Shown piece by piece: positions 12,629 through 21,679 of a stretch of 28,073 bases of DNA (the first letter of the stretch is position 1; every line of letters begins with the position of its first letter). The stretch covers positions 1 to 28,073 of IMG/VR virus record IMGVR_UViG_3300025276_000166; one strand, given 5' to 3'. The notes under the pieces were generated by a model, which was given only the letters and a program-made list of their open reading frames with translations, did no database searches and had not been told where the DNA came from. A program made the position numbers and the translations under genes. Source of the DNA: a virus.

Positions 12629-12901
12629 ATGGATAAGAGGGTAAACAATAAAGGTACAAAAGGAAACAAAGGTGGTAGACCACCAAAGGCAGACGAGATA
12701 AAACTAATTGAAAGATTAGACGCTATAATAGACAAAGATGAAGCACTAAGTAAACTAGGGGAGTTAGTAGCTAAAGCTGATATAAGAGCCTTACAGCTGT
12801 ATTTAAGCTATCGTTATGGCAAACCAAAGGAAAGTATAGACCTTAACTCATCGGAGGGCTTAAACATTAACTTTAGAGATTTAATTAAATTTGTAGATTA
12901 A
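12629..12901 (+). CDS. terS: terminase small subunit (putative)
   Basis: A 90-residue protein with a basic Gly/Asn/Lys-rich start (VNNKGTKGNKGGRPPKADEI), a helical middle (IERLDAIIDKDEALSKLGEL, AKADIRALQLYLSYRYGKP) and an acidic tail. The GGRPPK AT-hook-like motif followed by helices is common in terminase small subunits and in short DNA-binding proteins encoded just before large terminases. It is shorter than most TerS proteins, but its place directly before TerL and behind a late element supports the call. Confidence 0.75.
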   Translation: MDKRVNNKGTKGNKGGRPPKADEIKLIERLDAIIDKDEALSKLGELVAKADIRALQLYLSYRYGKPKESIDLNSSEGLNINFRDLIKFVD

Positions 12902-12904
12902 CCA

Positions 12905-14113
12905 TTGATTGAAGTAAAGAAAAAATACCTCCCTATTGTAAAAGAAGACAGTAGGTACTATATTGTAAGTGGTGGGCGTGGTTCTGGAAAGTCTTTTTCA
13001 GTAAACGCCCTTTTAGTAATGCTAACCTATGAAGCTGGGCATACAATACTATTTACACGTTATACGCTAACCTCAGCTTATATATCTATCATTCCAGAGT
13101 TTATAGACAAGCTCGAACAGTTTGGCTCTATACACGATTTTCACATAACCAAAGATGAGATACTAAATAAGAAGACTGGTAGTAAGATAATCTTTAGAGG
13201 GATAAAAACCTCAAGTGGAGACCAAACAGCTAACCTGAAATCTTTACAAGGGATTACAACGTGGGTAGTTGATGAAGCTGAAGAACTAACAGACGAGAAC
13301 AAGTTTGACACTATAGACTTATCAGTAAGGCAGCAAGGCAACCAAAACAGAGTTATACTAATATTAAACCCTACAACCAAAGAACACTTTATATATACTA
13401 GATTCTTTGAAGACAGAGGTGTTCAAGAGGGGAGCAATATAACCAAAGACAACACTACTTACATTCACACTACTTATATGGATAACATAGAGAACTTATC
13501 CAAAAGCTATATAGAGCAGATAGCACAAATGCGAGAGCGTAGACCAGAGAAGTATAAGCAACAGATGTTAGGGTCTTGGCTAAACAAAGCAGAAGGGGTT
13601 ATATTTGATAACTGGACTATAGGAGAATTTAAAAGAAGTAGTGTAAGTGTATGGGGTCAAGATTACGGATTCGCTGCTGATCCTTCTACATTGGTTGAGT
13701 GTAACATAGACACAAGCTCTAAAACAATATACTTAAAAGAATGTTTCTATTTACAAAGATTAACCACATCGCAAATAGCAGAGCTTAATTTAAAGCATTC
13801 TAAGGGGGGTTTAATAATAGGGGATAGTGCAGAGCCAAGACTACTAAGCGAGATAAAAGCAAAGGGATGTAACGTCAAACCAAGCATAAAAGGTCAAGGA
13901 AGTGTAACATACGGGATAAGCTTACTACAAGACTATGACTTGGTAGTAACTCCAGATTCTACTAACTTAATTAAAGAGCTTAACAACTATTGCTGGTTAG
14001 AGAAAAAGTCAAACACACCAGTAGATAAATGGAATCATATAATAGACGCTATTCGATACGCTGTAGGTTATCAATTACAAAACCCAAACAGAGGGAAGTA
14101 TATTGTATCATAG
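12905..14113 (+). CDS. terL: terminase large subunit (packaging ATPase and nuclease)
   Basis: A 402-residue packaging motor. Walker A is SGGRGSGKS (22-30), Walker B is WVVDEAEE (120-127) with catalytic Glu124, and ILNPT (153-157) is the coupling motif. The C-terminal RNase H-type nuclease has Asp253 (GQDYGFAADP), Asp307 (IIGDSAEP) and Asp381 (HIIDAIRYA). It resembles PBSX/XtmB-type terminases. The start is unusual: an in-frame TAA six bases upstream limits the choice to TTG at 12905 (or the following ATT), because the first ATG lies beyond the P-loop. The TTG follows the small-subunit stop by three bases, so translation may depend on coupling. Confidence 0.95.
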   Translation: MIEVKKKYLPIVKEDSRYYIVSGGRGSGKSFSVNALLVMLTYEAGHTILFTRYTLTSAYISIIPEFIDKLEQFGSIHDFHITKDEILNKKTGSKIIFRGIKTSSGDQTANLKSLQGITTWVVDEAEELTDENKFDTIDLSVRQQGNQNRVILILNPTTKEHFIYTRFFEDRGVQEGSNITKDNTTYIHTTYMDNIENLSKSYIEQIAQMRERRPEKYKQQMLGSWLNKAEGVIFDNWTIGEFKRSSVSVWGQDYGFAADPSTLVECNIDTSSKTIYLKECFYLQRLTTSQIAELNLKHSKGGLIIGDSAEPRLLSEIKAKGCNVKPSIKGQGSVTYGISLLQDYDLVVTPDSTNLIKELNNYCWLEKKSNTPVDKWNHIIDAIRYAVGYQLQNPNRGKYIVS

Positions 14114-14118
14114 CTACT

Positions 14119-14151
14119 AAAATAAATTAAAAAAGTTTATATATTAATAAG
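14119..14151 (+). promoter_or_regulatory. late element L2 (before tail assembly chaperone)
   Basis: AAAATAAATT, seven bases (AAAAAAG), then TTTATATATTAATAAG. The start codon at 14161 is ten bases beyond it. Near-identical to L1. Confidence 0.6.
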
Positions 14152-14160
14152 TAAAAGATT

Positions 14161-14817
14161 ATGAAAGTAAATTTAAGAATCCCTACAAGCCTAAACGAAA
14201 TAACTCTAGGACAGTATCAAGAGTTTGTTAAGTTAGAGCAAAAGCTAAAAGATAGTACAGAAGTTTCAATACAATTAAAGATGATTGAGATATTTTGTAG
14301 TGTTCCAGAGGTTGTAGTAAGAAATATGAAAGCGACAGACATAGCAGAGGTATGCGATATTATCAATACTATGTTTGACACAGACCACCCACACTTAAGT
14401 AAGTTTACTTTAAAGGGTGTAGACTATGGCTTTATTCCAGAGTTAGATAATATGAGCTTCGGGGAGTACATCGACCTAGACACTTTTATAGGAGATAATG
14501 ATAATTTACACAGAGCTTTAAATGTATTGTATAGACCTATAAAGCTTAACAAAGGAAGTCGGTATATTATAGAAGACTATGAGCCTAACATAAGCGATGA
14601 TGCTAAAGACTTTCCATTAGATGCTGTGCTTGGTGCTATTGTTTTTTTTTACACTTTAGGGAAGGACTTATCTATAGTTATGATGAACTCTTTGGACAAG
14701 AAGAACGAGAAGGATTTAGCACAGTATCTAATTTCACAACCAAATACGGATGGTTCAATTCACTCTATGCAGTCGCTAACGGAGATATTACAAAGTTTGA
14801 ATATATCACTAAATTAA
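14161..14817 (+). CDS. tail assembly chaperone, short (G-like) product
   Basis: A 218-residue cytoplasmic protein, mostly helical: LRIPTSLNEITLGQYQEFVK at the start, FCSVPEVVVRNMKATDI, a central GVDYGFIPELDNMSFGEYID, and IVFFYTLGKDLSIVMMNSLD before a short tail ending LNISLN. Proteins with this N-terminal pattern occupy the tail chaperone position in flavobacterial siphophages. The strongest support is the reading-frame arrangement: within codons 161-164 the frame crosses nine T, and the -1 frame then stays open for 84 codons without a start codon, as in the G/GT system of lambda. It is followed at once by tail completion genes. Confidence 0.75.
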   Translation: MKVNLRIPTSLNEITLGQYQEFVKLEQKLKDSTEVSIQLKMIEIFCSVPEVVVRNMKATDIAEVCDIINTMFDTDHPHLSKFTLKGVDYGFIPELDNMSFGEYIDLDTFIGDNDNLHRALNVLYRPIKLNKGSRYIIEDYEPNISDDAKDFPLDAVLGAIVFFYTLGKDLSIVMMNSLDKKNEKDLAQYLISQPNTDGSIHSMQSLTEILQSLNISLN

Positions 14818-14903
14818 ATGTACACGAGTGTTTAACGTTCTTAGAATACACAAAAGAAAAAAACCAAATAGAAGCATCGCAGATAAAAAATAAATTTAAA
14901 TAA
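14161..14903 (+). CDS. tail assembly chaperone, frameshifted (GT-like) product
   Basis: Predicted 247-residue fusion: residues 1-163 as in the short form, then a -1 slip in the T run and 84 residues read from 14649 to 14900 (starting LHFREGLIYSYDELFGQEER). The downstream part includes TKYGWFNSLYAVANGDITKF, EYITKLNVHECLTFLEYTKE and a basic helical end. This Y-G-W-x-x-x-x-Y-x-x-A-x-G-D-x-x-K-F module is itself a recurrent phage tail domain. No ATG, GTG or TTG occurs in that frame between its upstream stop (14604) and 14900, so it can only be made by frameshifting. A homopolymer sequencing error would instead mean a single 247-residue protein. Confidence 0.65.
14642..14650 (+). other. candidate -1 ribosomal slippery site (T9)
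   Basis: Nine T (codons GTT TTT TTT TAC) contain the heptamer T TTT TTT at 14643-14649 in the X XXY YYZ phase. After a -1 slip both tRNAs re-pair perfectly and the next codon is TTA. I see no strong downstream hairpin. Confidence 0.6.
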
Positions 14904-14904
14904 A

Positions 14905-15375
14905 ATGAGTAATACAGGCATAAGGGGATTCTACCAACTAACAGAAACTATTAAGACTCAGTTATTAGCAGACGTAAACGTAAACACTGTTACTACTGGG
15001 GATATATTCGACATAGACCTTTCTAAGCAAAGCATATTCCCTTTAAGTCATATTATAATAAACTCTATTACAACTCAAGAGCAAGTTTTAGTATTTAACA
15101 TTACTGTTATGGCTATGGATATTGTAGACGAGAGCAAAGAAAAAACAGAGGATATATTCAGAGGTAACAATAATGAGCAAGATGTATTAAACACTCAGTT
15201 AGCAGTATTAAATAAGTTAGTAATGATATTGCGTAAAGGAGATTTATATAGTGATAAGTTCCAGCTTCAAGGAGATGCTTCCTTGGAACCTTTCTATGAG
15301 CGGTTTGATAATCGCCTAGCTGGGTTTGCTGCTACTATGAATGTTTTAATTCACAACGATATAAGCATATGTTAG
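14905..15375 (+). CDS. tail terminator / tail completion-like protein
   Basis: A 156-residue protein (GIRGFYQLTETIKTQLLADV, FPLSHIIINSITTQEQVLVF, DVLNTQLAVLNKLVMILRKG, FDNRLAGFAATMNVLIHND). The mixed alpha-beta layout with a closing strand of the form LAGFAATMNVLI resembles tail terminator proteins, which cap the tail tube at the head side. The start is one base after the frameshifted chaperone stop, and its own stop overlaps the next gene by seven bases. Assignment rests on layout and position, not on a diagnostic motif. Confidence 0.65.
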   Translation: MSNTGIRGFYQLTETIKTQLLADVNVNTVTTGDIFDIDLSKQSIFPLSHIIINSITTQEQVLVFNITVMAMDIVDESKEKTEDIFRGNNNEQDVLNTQLAVLNKLVMILRKGDLYSDKFQLQGDASLEPFYERFDNRLAGFAATMNVLIHNDISIC

Positions 15376-15887
15376 CAGACAAATTCTTAAGAGATGAATT
15401 AAACAAGTTCGCTAAGTATGTTATACAGCAAAGTAGAAGCAACTTAACTAAGGGTAAAAAGAACTCTTCTAAGGAGCTTTATAATTCTTTAGGTTATGAC
15501 ATAAGCGAAGCTTCTGGTAAGACTTCCTTAGGGTTTGATATGGCAGATTATGGTAAGTTTCAAGACAGAGGGGTAAAAGGTACGGATTCAAATTATATAG
15601 AGAATAAAAACACTCCTTATTCTTATACGACTAAAATGCCACCAACTAAGGCTTTTGATAAATGGATAATTAGAAAGGGAATTGCACCAAGACAAGGCGG
15701 TAAGTTTACTTCAAGAGAAGGAATTAAGTTTGCTATAGCTCGGTCTATTTACAAGAAAGGAATTAAAGCGAGTATGTTTTTTACAAAGCCATTTGAAGCA
15801 GCCTTTAAAAGATTACCAGACGAACTAGTAGAGGCTTATTCAATAGGGTTAGAGAAACAAATACAAGTAAACATAAACAAGAAATGA
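15369..15887 (+). CDS. HK97 gp10-like head-tail joining / tail completion protein
   Basis: A 172-residue basic protein with the gp10-like features: LRDELNKFAKYVIQQSRSNL (helix), NSLGYDISEASGKTSLGFDM, then DYGKFQDRGVKGTDS, the Y-x-x-F-x-x-x-G-V-x-G-x-x-S segment typical of flavobacterial phages, and a C-terminal helix. It overlaps the tail terminator-like gene and then the next tail gene (ATGA at 15884). In siphophages this protein and the terminator usually sit next to each other at the head-tail interface. Confidence 0.75.
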   Translation: MLADKFLRDELNKFAKYVIQQSRSNLTKGKKNSSKELYNSLGYDISEASGKTSLGFDMADYGKFQDRGVKGTDSNYIENKNTPYSYTTKMPPTKAFDKWIIRKGIAPRQGGKFTSREGIKFAIARSIYKKGIKASMFFTKPFEAAFKRLPDELVEAYSIGLEKQIQVNINKK

Positions 15888-17014
15888 GCAAAATAAACAC
15901 AAGAAGTCCTTTTTACATAACAGTAGGAGCTTCTCCGGCAGTTACAAACTTAACTCAAGTAGATTTTGTAGTTAGAGTTTATACTGGAACTAAAACAACA
16001 GACCGAGATACTGGAGCAAAATTTACTTTATCATCTCAAGCTATAGCTAACGTGGTAACTATAGAAATTGGGGAGCTTGTAAGTGATTATATTTTAAGTA
16101 CGTTTAATGGTGCTTATGAATGTACTAACGTTTGGGTTGACATAGACAGCCAGAATTATCTACTAGGAGTTGCTCAAGGGTCCACTTCATTGACTCCTAA
16201 GTCTGGTTTTAATGGGTACGGATTCTTTGAAGATGGAGCTAACCCTCAGAGCCTACAGAGTTTATTACAGTCAAACACAACTATATTAAAGTTAGATGAT
16301 GCTCCAGTGAATTTAGCTGTAGACACTAGCATAACCACAAGCGTTGCGTTCTATGCTAATAACGAGCAAATTTATATTAAGACCATTGCAAGCTCTAACG
16401 AAAGTGATAATCAAATAGAATACGTTACAAACACAACAAACGGAGCTGATGATTTTGAGCAGAGGGTATTACTAGATGGAGGTACTTTTGAAGATAGTAT
16501 CTGCTTACAAGAATTTGCTGATGACTTTACAATATTCCCAGTTGATACAATTTACATAGATGGAACAAATGGCGTTGACGTAGTTAAAGTAGATAACATA
16601 CAAGAGTGTAAATACGAGCCTTATAAATTAACCTTTATTAATAAGTTTGGTGCACTGCAAGACATCTGGTTTTTTAAACGAACTAACGAAACTCTTACAA
16701 CTAAGACAGAAGACTTTAAAAGAAACATTGTAGTAAATGGCTCTTACGATACAAGCAGACACCAACAGAAAGTATTAACTAAAAACGGAAACGAAAAGCT
16801 CACATTAAATACTGGTTATTATCCAGAAAGCTACAATGATGTTTTTAAAGAGATGCAATTAAGTGAAGACTGTTGGATAGAAATAAACAACCAAACTTTA
16901 CCAATTACTGTAAGTGGTTCAAGTCTTAAGTACAAAACACAATTAAACGATAAGATAATAAATTACACAATAGACATAGAGTTTGCTTACGACACTATAA
17001 ACAACATACGCTAG
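15884..17014 (+). CDS. tail protein, distal-tail-like (putative)
   Basis: A 376-residue protein that starts INTRSPFYITVGASPAVTNL and continues through beta-rich segments: LTQVDFVVRVYTGT, IEIGELVSDYIL, YECTNVWVDIDSQNYLLGVA and, at the end, LKYKTQLNDKIINYTIDIEF. Proteins of this form lie just before the large tail-tip protein in flavobacterial siphophages. The usual member of that slot forms a ring at the tail end or baseplate. I cannot name a catalytic or binding motif. The next gene begins one base after its stop. Confidence 0.6.
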   Translation: MSKINTRSPFYITVGASPAVTNLTQVDFVVRVYTGTKTTDRDTGAKFTLSSQAIANVVTIEIGELVSDYILSTFNGAYECTNVWVDIDSQNYLLGVAQGSTSLTPKSGFNGYGFFEDGANPQSLQSLLQSNTTILKLDDAPVNLAVDTSITTSVAFYANNEQIYIKTIASSNESDNQIEYVTNTTNGADDFEQRVLLDGGTFEDSICLQEFADDFTIFPVDTIYIDGTNGVDVVKVDNIQECKYEPYKLTFINKFGALQDIWFFKRTNETLTTKTEDFKRNIVVNGSYDTSRHQQKVLTKNGNEKLTLNTGYYPESYNDVFKEMQLSEDCWIEINNQTLPITVSGSSLKYKTQLNDKIINYTIDIEFAYDTINNIR

Positions 17015-19597
17015 ATGCAAATATTAGAGCTTTACATAAAAGGATATAACAGACTGAACGGAACAGCTTCAACTTTAGCAACTAACAAGCTAATAGATAC
17101 AGGTTCGGCTTTTTTAACGTCTGTAAGTGTAGGGGATATAGTAACAAACCTAAGAACTTCAGCGGTTGCAACTATTGTTAGTGTTGATAATAACACGACA
17201 TTAACTTTAAGCGGTACAATCTTCACGCAAATAGGCGAAGAGTATAGGATTGAAAGCGAATACCTAAGGGCTGATTTGTTTAAAGACGAGAGCATAACAG
17301 TAACCGATAGCTTACTAAACATTAAAGACCTTAATAAAATATTTATACCATTTAGTCAACAGTTTACGCTACCAGCTTCAAAGCAAAATAACAAACTTTT
17401 TAGGCATTACGAAAATACAGACGTACAAAATAGTTTTGATGCTCGTTACAGACACGATGCAATTATAAAGCTAAACGGTATTGATTACAAAAAAGGTAAA
17501 ATACAATTCAAAAGCGTTGAGTTAAAAGATAATAAGGCATATTCATTTAAGGTTGTTTTCTTTGGAGATACTGTAGAACTTAAAGAAGTTTTAAATGAAG
17601 ATATGTTAAGCTCTTTACAAGGACTTGAAGAACTTGATTTTGAATACACTTATAACAATGTAAAAAATAAGTTTATAAATAATACTGGCGACATTAGCTT
17701 TCCTTTAATAACTCACTCAAAAAATATGCGTTTCACTAATAGCGGATATAGAGATAATATAACAGACACTGAACTTTCATTTACTGATATTAAACCAGCT
17801 ATAAGAGTTCAAAGAGTGATACAAGCTATTAACGACACCTACCCTCAGATTAATATAACTGGCTCACTTTTAAGTAACCCAAGATATTCAAACTTACACT
17901 TGTGGCTTCATAAAGAAGAGGGTTATATGAGTAACGCTATAGAGGGTGGTTCTCTTTTTATATTAAGCAACAGATTTAGAGGTCAGCAAACTGTTTTTTT
18001 TACAGCTCCAGACTGGACTTACAATGCTGGTTTAAGCCCTGACCCAGATTTAAGGGTTGCTTATTTTATTCCTGATGCGGATGGTACTGAAGCAGTCTCT
18101 ATAACTAGAAGTTTTAGGGTTACGCTAGAAGTTACATCTGGTACAGCTGTAAGTTATTCTATTATATTTAAAAGGTCTTCAGATAACGCTATTCTGGAAT
18201 CTTTTGAAAACTTAACAGGTAACCAAACAAAACAAACACGTTTTAGAAGTAGTCAGTTTGGTGGGGTAGGCTCTGAACTAGATTTTAAGGTAGAAATACA
18301 AGCAGAAAGCACTTTAGCAATAACTCAAAAACTAACTGTTGAAGAGGGCTTCTATTTCTTAGACTTTCAAGATAACGGTGCTAAATGTGTTTACAATGCA
18401 GCGTCAACTAGTGTAACAAACACTATAAACGTGGCTGAGCATATGCCTAAAATGAAGGTTATTGACTTTTTAAGCAATCTTTTTAAGATGTTCAATTTTG
18501 TAGTTTACAAAGAAGGCAATAATATGGTAGTCGATGACGCTTTGTATTTTGAGCAAACTGGTCTTAACTATGATATTACAAAGTATGTTGATATGGCTAA
18601 GTCTACAATGGAGCGATTATTTCAATATAAAAGTATGCTTTTTAAATTCAAAAGTAAAAAAAGCTTTTTAGTTCAATACTCTGATGAATTACAAAACAAT
18701 TCTTTTAGCGAAGAAATGTATGGCAATGATGAGTGGGACGGTGGTATATATAAAATAGAGGTTAACTTTGAGAAAATGATGTACGAACGCTTAAGTAATG
18801 AAGACAGCGACGCATTAACTACAATCGGTCAAGGTGCTATGTTAGATAGAAAGTTCCAGCCAACAATAGGACAGCCTTTACTTTTATATATAGAACAAAC
18901 TAACGCTTCTGGTACTTTTAATTTACTCAACGAAAGCGGAACACCGACAGCGATAAATAACTACAACAGACCTAGTAATTTAGGCGGTGATGTATATATA
19001 CCTGAAAATTTAATTTCTTTAAACTTTGGGATTGAAAACGATGAGTTTTTACAGACTGTAGGGGGAGATGGAAGGAATTTATTTAATGAGGGTTATTTAG
19101 ATTACGTTGATACTGTTTTTAATCCACAATCAAGACTTTTAAAAGTTAGTGCTTATTTGCCTTTAAGCTTAATTACTAAATATAAAATGAATGACACTTT
19201 TGTAATAAACAATAAACCTTATAGAATTAACTCTATTAAGACGAACCTATTAACTAATAAAACAAACTTAGAGCTTTACAATAAAGAACAATTTGTTAGT
19301 CAAATAGATAACGGACAAGTTGCATATCTTGGAAGGTTAGCGGCTGTTAATGTAGTAGCAAAGGGAACTACTTTTGTAACCTTAGGATGGGTTCCTTTAT
19401 CAGAATCAACAGTAACTGGCTATAGTATATATGTAAACAGAGGGTTTAAGCAGACTGTAGATGATGATATTTCAGGGCTTACACTTACTGGTTTAACTTC
19501 AAATACTAACTATCAAATAGGGGTTAGAGTTCAATACACAACTACAGATGGAATATATTATTCAAATGATACATTATTAAGCGTAAAAACAGACTAA
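17015..19597 (+). CDS. large tail-tip protein with C-terminal fibronectin type III domain
   Basis: The longest gene here (860 residues). The first half is beta-rich with LFKDESITVTDSLLNIKDLN and QQFTLPASKQNNKLFRHYEN; a middle section (KVIDFLSNLFKMFNFVVYKE) recalls tail-associated hub proteins. From about residue 776 a fibronectin type III domain is clear: VAKGTTFVTLGWVPLSESTV, TGYSIYVNRGF and LTGLTSNTNYQIGVRVQY. Such domains decorate virions and help adsorption. No lysozyme or peptidase motif is seen. It follows the distal-tail-like gene and precedes the tape measure, so a tail tip or baseplate hub is likely. Confidence 0.7.
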   Translation: MQILELYIKGYNRLNGTASTLATNKLIDTGSAFLTSVSVGDIVTNLRTSAVATIVSVDNNTTLTLSGTIFTQIGEEYRIESEYLRADLFKDESITVTDSLLNIKDLNKIFIPFSQQFTLPASKQNNKLFRHYENTDVQNSFDARYRHDAIIKLNGIDYKKGKIQFKSVELKDNKAYSFKVVFFGDTVELKEVLNEDMLSSLQGLEELDFEYTYNNVKNKFINNTGDISFPLITHSKNMRFTNSGYRDNITDTELSFTDIKPAIRVQRVIQAINDTYPQINITGSLLSNPRYSNLHLWLHKEEGYMSNAIEGGSLFILSNRFRGQQTVFFTAPDWTYNAGLSPDPDLRVAYFIPDADGTEAVSITRSFRVTLEVTSGTAVSYSIIFKRSSDNAILESFENLTGNQTKQTRFRSSQFGGVGSELDFKVEIQAESTLAITQKLTVEEGFYFLDFQDNGAKCVYNAASTSVTNTINVAEHMPKMKVIDFLSNLFKMFNFVVYKEGNNMVVDDALYFEQTGLNYDITKYVDMAKSTMERLFQYKSMLFKFKSKKSFLVQYSDELQNNSFSEEMYGNDEWDGGIYKIEVNFEKMMYERLSNEDSDALTTIGQGAMLDRKFQPTIGQPLLLYIEQTNASGTFNLLNESGTPTAINNYNRPSNLGGDVYIPENLISLNFGIENDEFLQTVGGDGRNLFNEGYLDYVDTVFNPQSRLLKVSAYLPLSLITKYKMNDTFVINNKPYRINSIKTNLLTNKTNLELYNKEQFVSQIDNGQVAYLGRLAAVNVVAKGTTFVTLGWVPLSESTVTGYSIYVNRGFKQTVDDDISGLTLTGLTSNTNYQIGVRVQYTTTDGIYYSNDTLLSVKTD

Positions 19598-19737
19598 TGA
19601 TAAAATTAATACTAGAGAGTTTAAAATACGCTAACGGAGAGACTGAGTCTATAAGAATAGCACAAGGTAAATATAAACTACCTACAACTTTAAAAGAGGG
19701 ATACAAAGCACTTAAACAAGAAATAAAATGGCAATAG
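19597..19737 (+). CDS. 46-residue mini-protein between tail tip and tape measure
   Basis: MIKLILESLKYANGETESIR, then IAQGKYKLPTTLKEGYKALK. The start overlaps the tail-tip stop (TAATG) and the end overlaps the tape measure start by ten bases. Small genes in this place are common but have no assigned role. It has no membrane segment. Confidence 0.55.
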   Translation: MIKLILESLKYANGETESIRIAQGKYKLPTTLKEGYKALKQEIKWQ

Positions 19738-21641
19738 AGAAAACAATTAATATTGATGTAAATTCTAAGAAAGCTACTAAAGATGTAGAGAGTCTAGAGA
19801 AAAGTGTTGAGGGTTTAAACTCTGCTTTAGATGAGACTAAGAAGTCTGAGGGTAATATTGAAGGAGTTGGAGAAGGTGCAAAGAAATCATCTAAAGGGGT
19901 TAAGTTCCTAAGCAAAGGGTTTAAAGGATTAGGGGTTGCTATTAAAGCAGCTGGTATTGGTTTAATTATATCCGCTCTTTATGGTTTAAAAGAAATATTT
20001 AGTCAAAACCAAAAGGTTGTAGATGTATTCTCAACAGCATTTGAAACGTTTTCTATTGTAGCTAATCAAGTAGTAACGGCGGTTATTAATGTTTATGAGG
20101 CTATTGCTAAAAGCTCTGAAAACTTTAACGGTCTAGGCGAGGTTTTAGGGAGTATTATTAAAATAGGTATAACTCCATTAAAGCTAGGTTTTTTTGCTAT
20201 TAAATTAGCTTTACAAACAGCTCAATTAGCTTGGGAGAATTCATTCTTTGGAGATAAAGATCCAGAAACAATAAAGCGATTAAATGCAGAAATAAAAGAA
20301 ACTTCTGTAAATATTGCAGAGGTTGCTAATGACGCTTTAGATGCTGGAAAAGATATAGCTGCAAATATAGGAGATGCTATTGGAGAGGTTGCTAATATTG
20401 GTAAAATAGCTGGGGAAGAACTTGGGAAGGTAAGTGTAAAAGCCGCTTTAGAAACAGCTAAAACAAACGTCCAATTAAAAAATAGTGCTGAAATTGCAGC
20501 CGCTCAACAATCAAGGCTAGTTGAACAATATGACAGGCAAGCTGAACAACTTAGACAAATTAGAGATGAAGAACGTAATACAGTAGCTGAACGTAAAGAA
20601 GCTAACGATAAGCTTTTAGAGGTTCTAGCAGAGCAAGAAACAGCAATGTTAAAACAAGCTGATTTACAAGTAGCTGCAGCACAAAACGAAGTAAATAAAA
20701 ACAATACTATAGAAGCTCAAGTTGCTTTAATAGATGCCTTAGCAAACAAAGAAGGGGTTTTAGCTCAAGTTGAAGGGTTAAGGTCTGAACAACTATCAAA
20801 CGACTTAGCACTTGAGAGAGAACAAATAGAGCTGACTAATTCTAAGTTAGAAAGTGAAAGCACATTATCAATAGAGCGTAAAAGATTTAACGCTGAACAG
20901 ATAGAAGATGAACTAGCAAGGCTAGAAGCATTAAAAGAAATTGATTTACTAGAAGCTGAACAAGAAACTATTAGACTTCAAGCTATTGTAGATAATGCAA
21001 ATGCAGAAACACAAGCTAAGATAGATGCTCAGATAGCTTTAGATGAGTTTTTAGAACAGTCTAGGCAAACTGGAATAACAAGAGAAACAGAAATCACAGA
21101 TGTTAAAGACAAAATTGCTGCCGAAAATTCAAAAAATGAAGTAAAATGGGCTGAATTAACACAAGAAGAAAAATTAAAAATAATTAGTAAAGGCTTTAGC
21201 GATTTGGCTTCAATTTTAGGGGAAGAAAGTGCTGCCGGTAAAGCGGCTGCGATAGCTGGCGCAACAATAGACACCTTTGCGAGTGCTACATCTTCTTATA
21301 ATTCTTTATCTGGTATTCCTGTAATAGGACCAGTTTTAGGGGCAGCTGCAGCTGGAGCTGCGATAGCTTCTGGGTTAGCGACAGTCAAAAAAATAGCTTC
21401 TACTAAAGTTCCCGGCGGTGGCGGTGGCGGTGGCGGTTCAGTACCATCAGCACCTTCAACACCTACAGCGCCATCATTACCCCCTAGCTTTAACATAGTT
21501 GGTGCTAGTGATACAAACCAACTAGCAGACGCAATCGGAGGTCAGTCTCAACAGCCAGTACAAGCTTTCGTTGTAGCTAATGATGTAACCACAGCACAAA
21601 GCTTACAGAACAATATTGTTGAAGGTGCTACAATAGAATAA
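19728..21641 (+). CDS. tape measure protein
   Basis: A 637-residue protein whose length should set the tail length. It begins MAIEKTINIDVNSKKATKDV with a helical segment, then a hydrophobic stretch (LGVAIKAAGIGLIISALYGL, about residues 69-88) and further hydrophobic helices (GITPLKLGFFAIKLALQTA). A long central coiled coil rich in Gln, Ala, Glu follows (AEQLRQIRDEERNTVAERKE). Near the end are an Ala/Gly hydrophobic stretch (VIGPVLGAAAAGAAIASGLA) and a run of eight Gly before a Pro/Ser linker. This is the classic tape-measure profile. It is short for a tape measure, so a short tail (roughly 0.1 micrometre or less) would be expected. Confidence 0.9.
   Translation: MAIEKTINIDVNSKKATKDVESLEKSVEGLNSALDETKKSEGNIEGVGEGAKKSSKGVKFLSKGFKGLGVAIKAAGIGLIISALYGLKEIFSQNQKVVDVFSTAFETFSIVANQVVTAVINVYEAIAKSSENFNGLGEVLGSIIKIGITPLKLGFFAIKLALQTAQLAWENSFFGDKDPETIKRLNAEIKETSVNIAEVANDALDAGKDIAANIGDAIGEVANIGKIAGEELGKVSVKAALETAKTNVQLKNSAEIAAAQQSRLVEQYDRQAEQLRQIRDEERNTVAERKEANDKLLEVLAEQETAMLKQADLQVAAAQNEVNKNNTIEAQVALIDALANKEGVLAQVEGLRSEQLSNDLALEREQIELTNSKLESESTLSIERKRFNAEQIEDELARLEALKEIDLLEAEQETIRLQAIVDNANAETQAKIDAQIALDEFLEQSRQTGITRETEITDVKDKIAAENSKNEVKWAELTQEEKLKIISKGFSDLASILGEESAAGKAAAIAGATIDTFASATSSYNSLSGIPVIGPVLGAAAAGAAIASGLATVKKIASTKVPGGGGGGGGSVPSAPSTPTAPSLPPSFNIVGASDTNQLADAIGGQSQQPVQAFVVANDVTTAQSLQNNIVEGATIE
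21414..21437 (+). repeat. (GGCGGT)4 simple repeat encoding eight glycines
   Basis: Four perfect GGCGGT units inside the tape measure gene. The block is strikingly G+C-rich against an AT-rich genome and could slip during replication. Confidence 0.85.
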
Positions 21642-21646
21642 AATAC

Positions 21647-21679
21647 AAAATAAATTAAAAACATTTATATAATAATATG
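21647..21679 (+). promoter_or_regulatory. late element L3 (before prohead protease)
   Basis: AAAATAAATT, seven bases (AAAAACA), then TTTATATAATAATATG. The last three bases are the start codon of the next gene. Confidence 0.55.
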
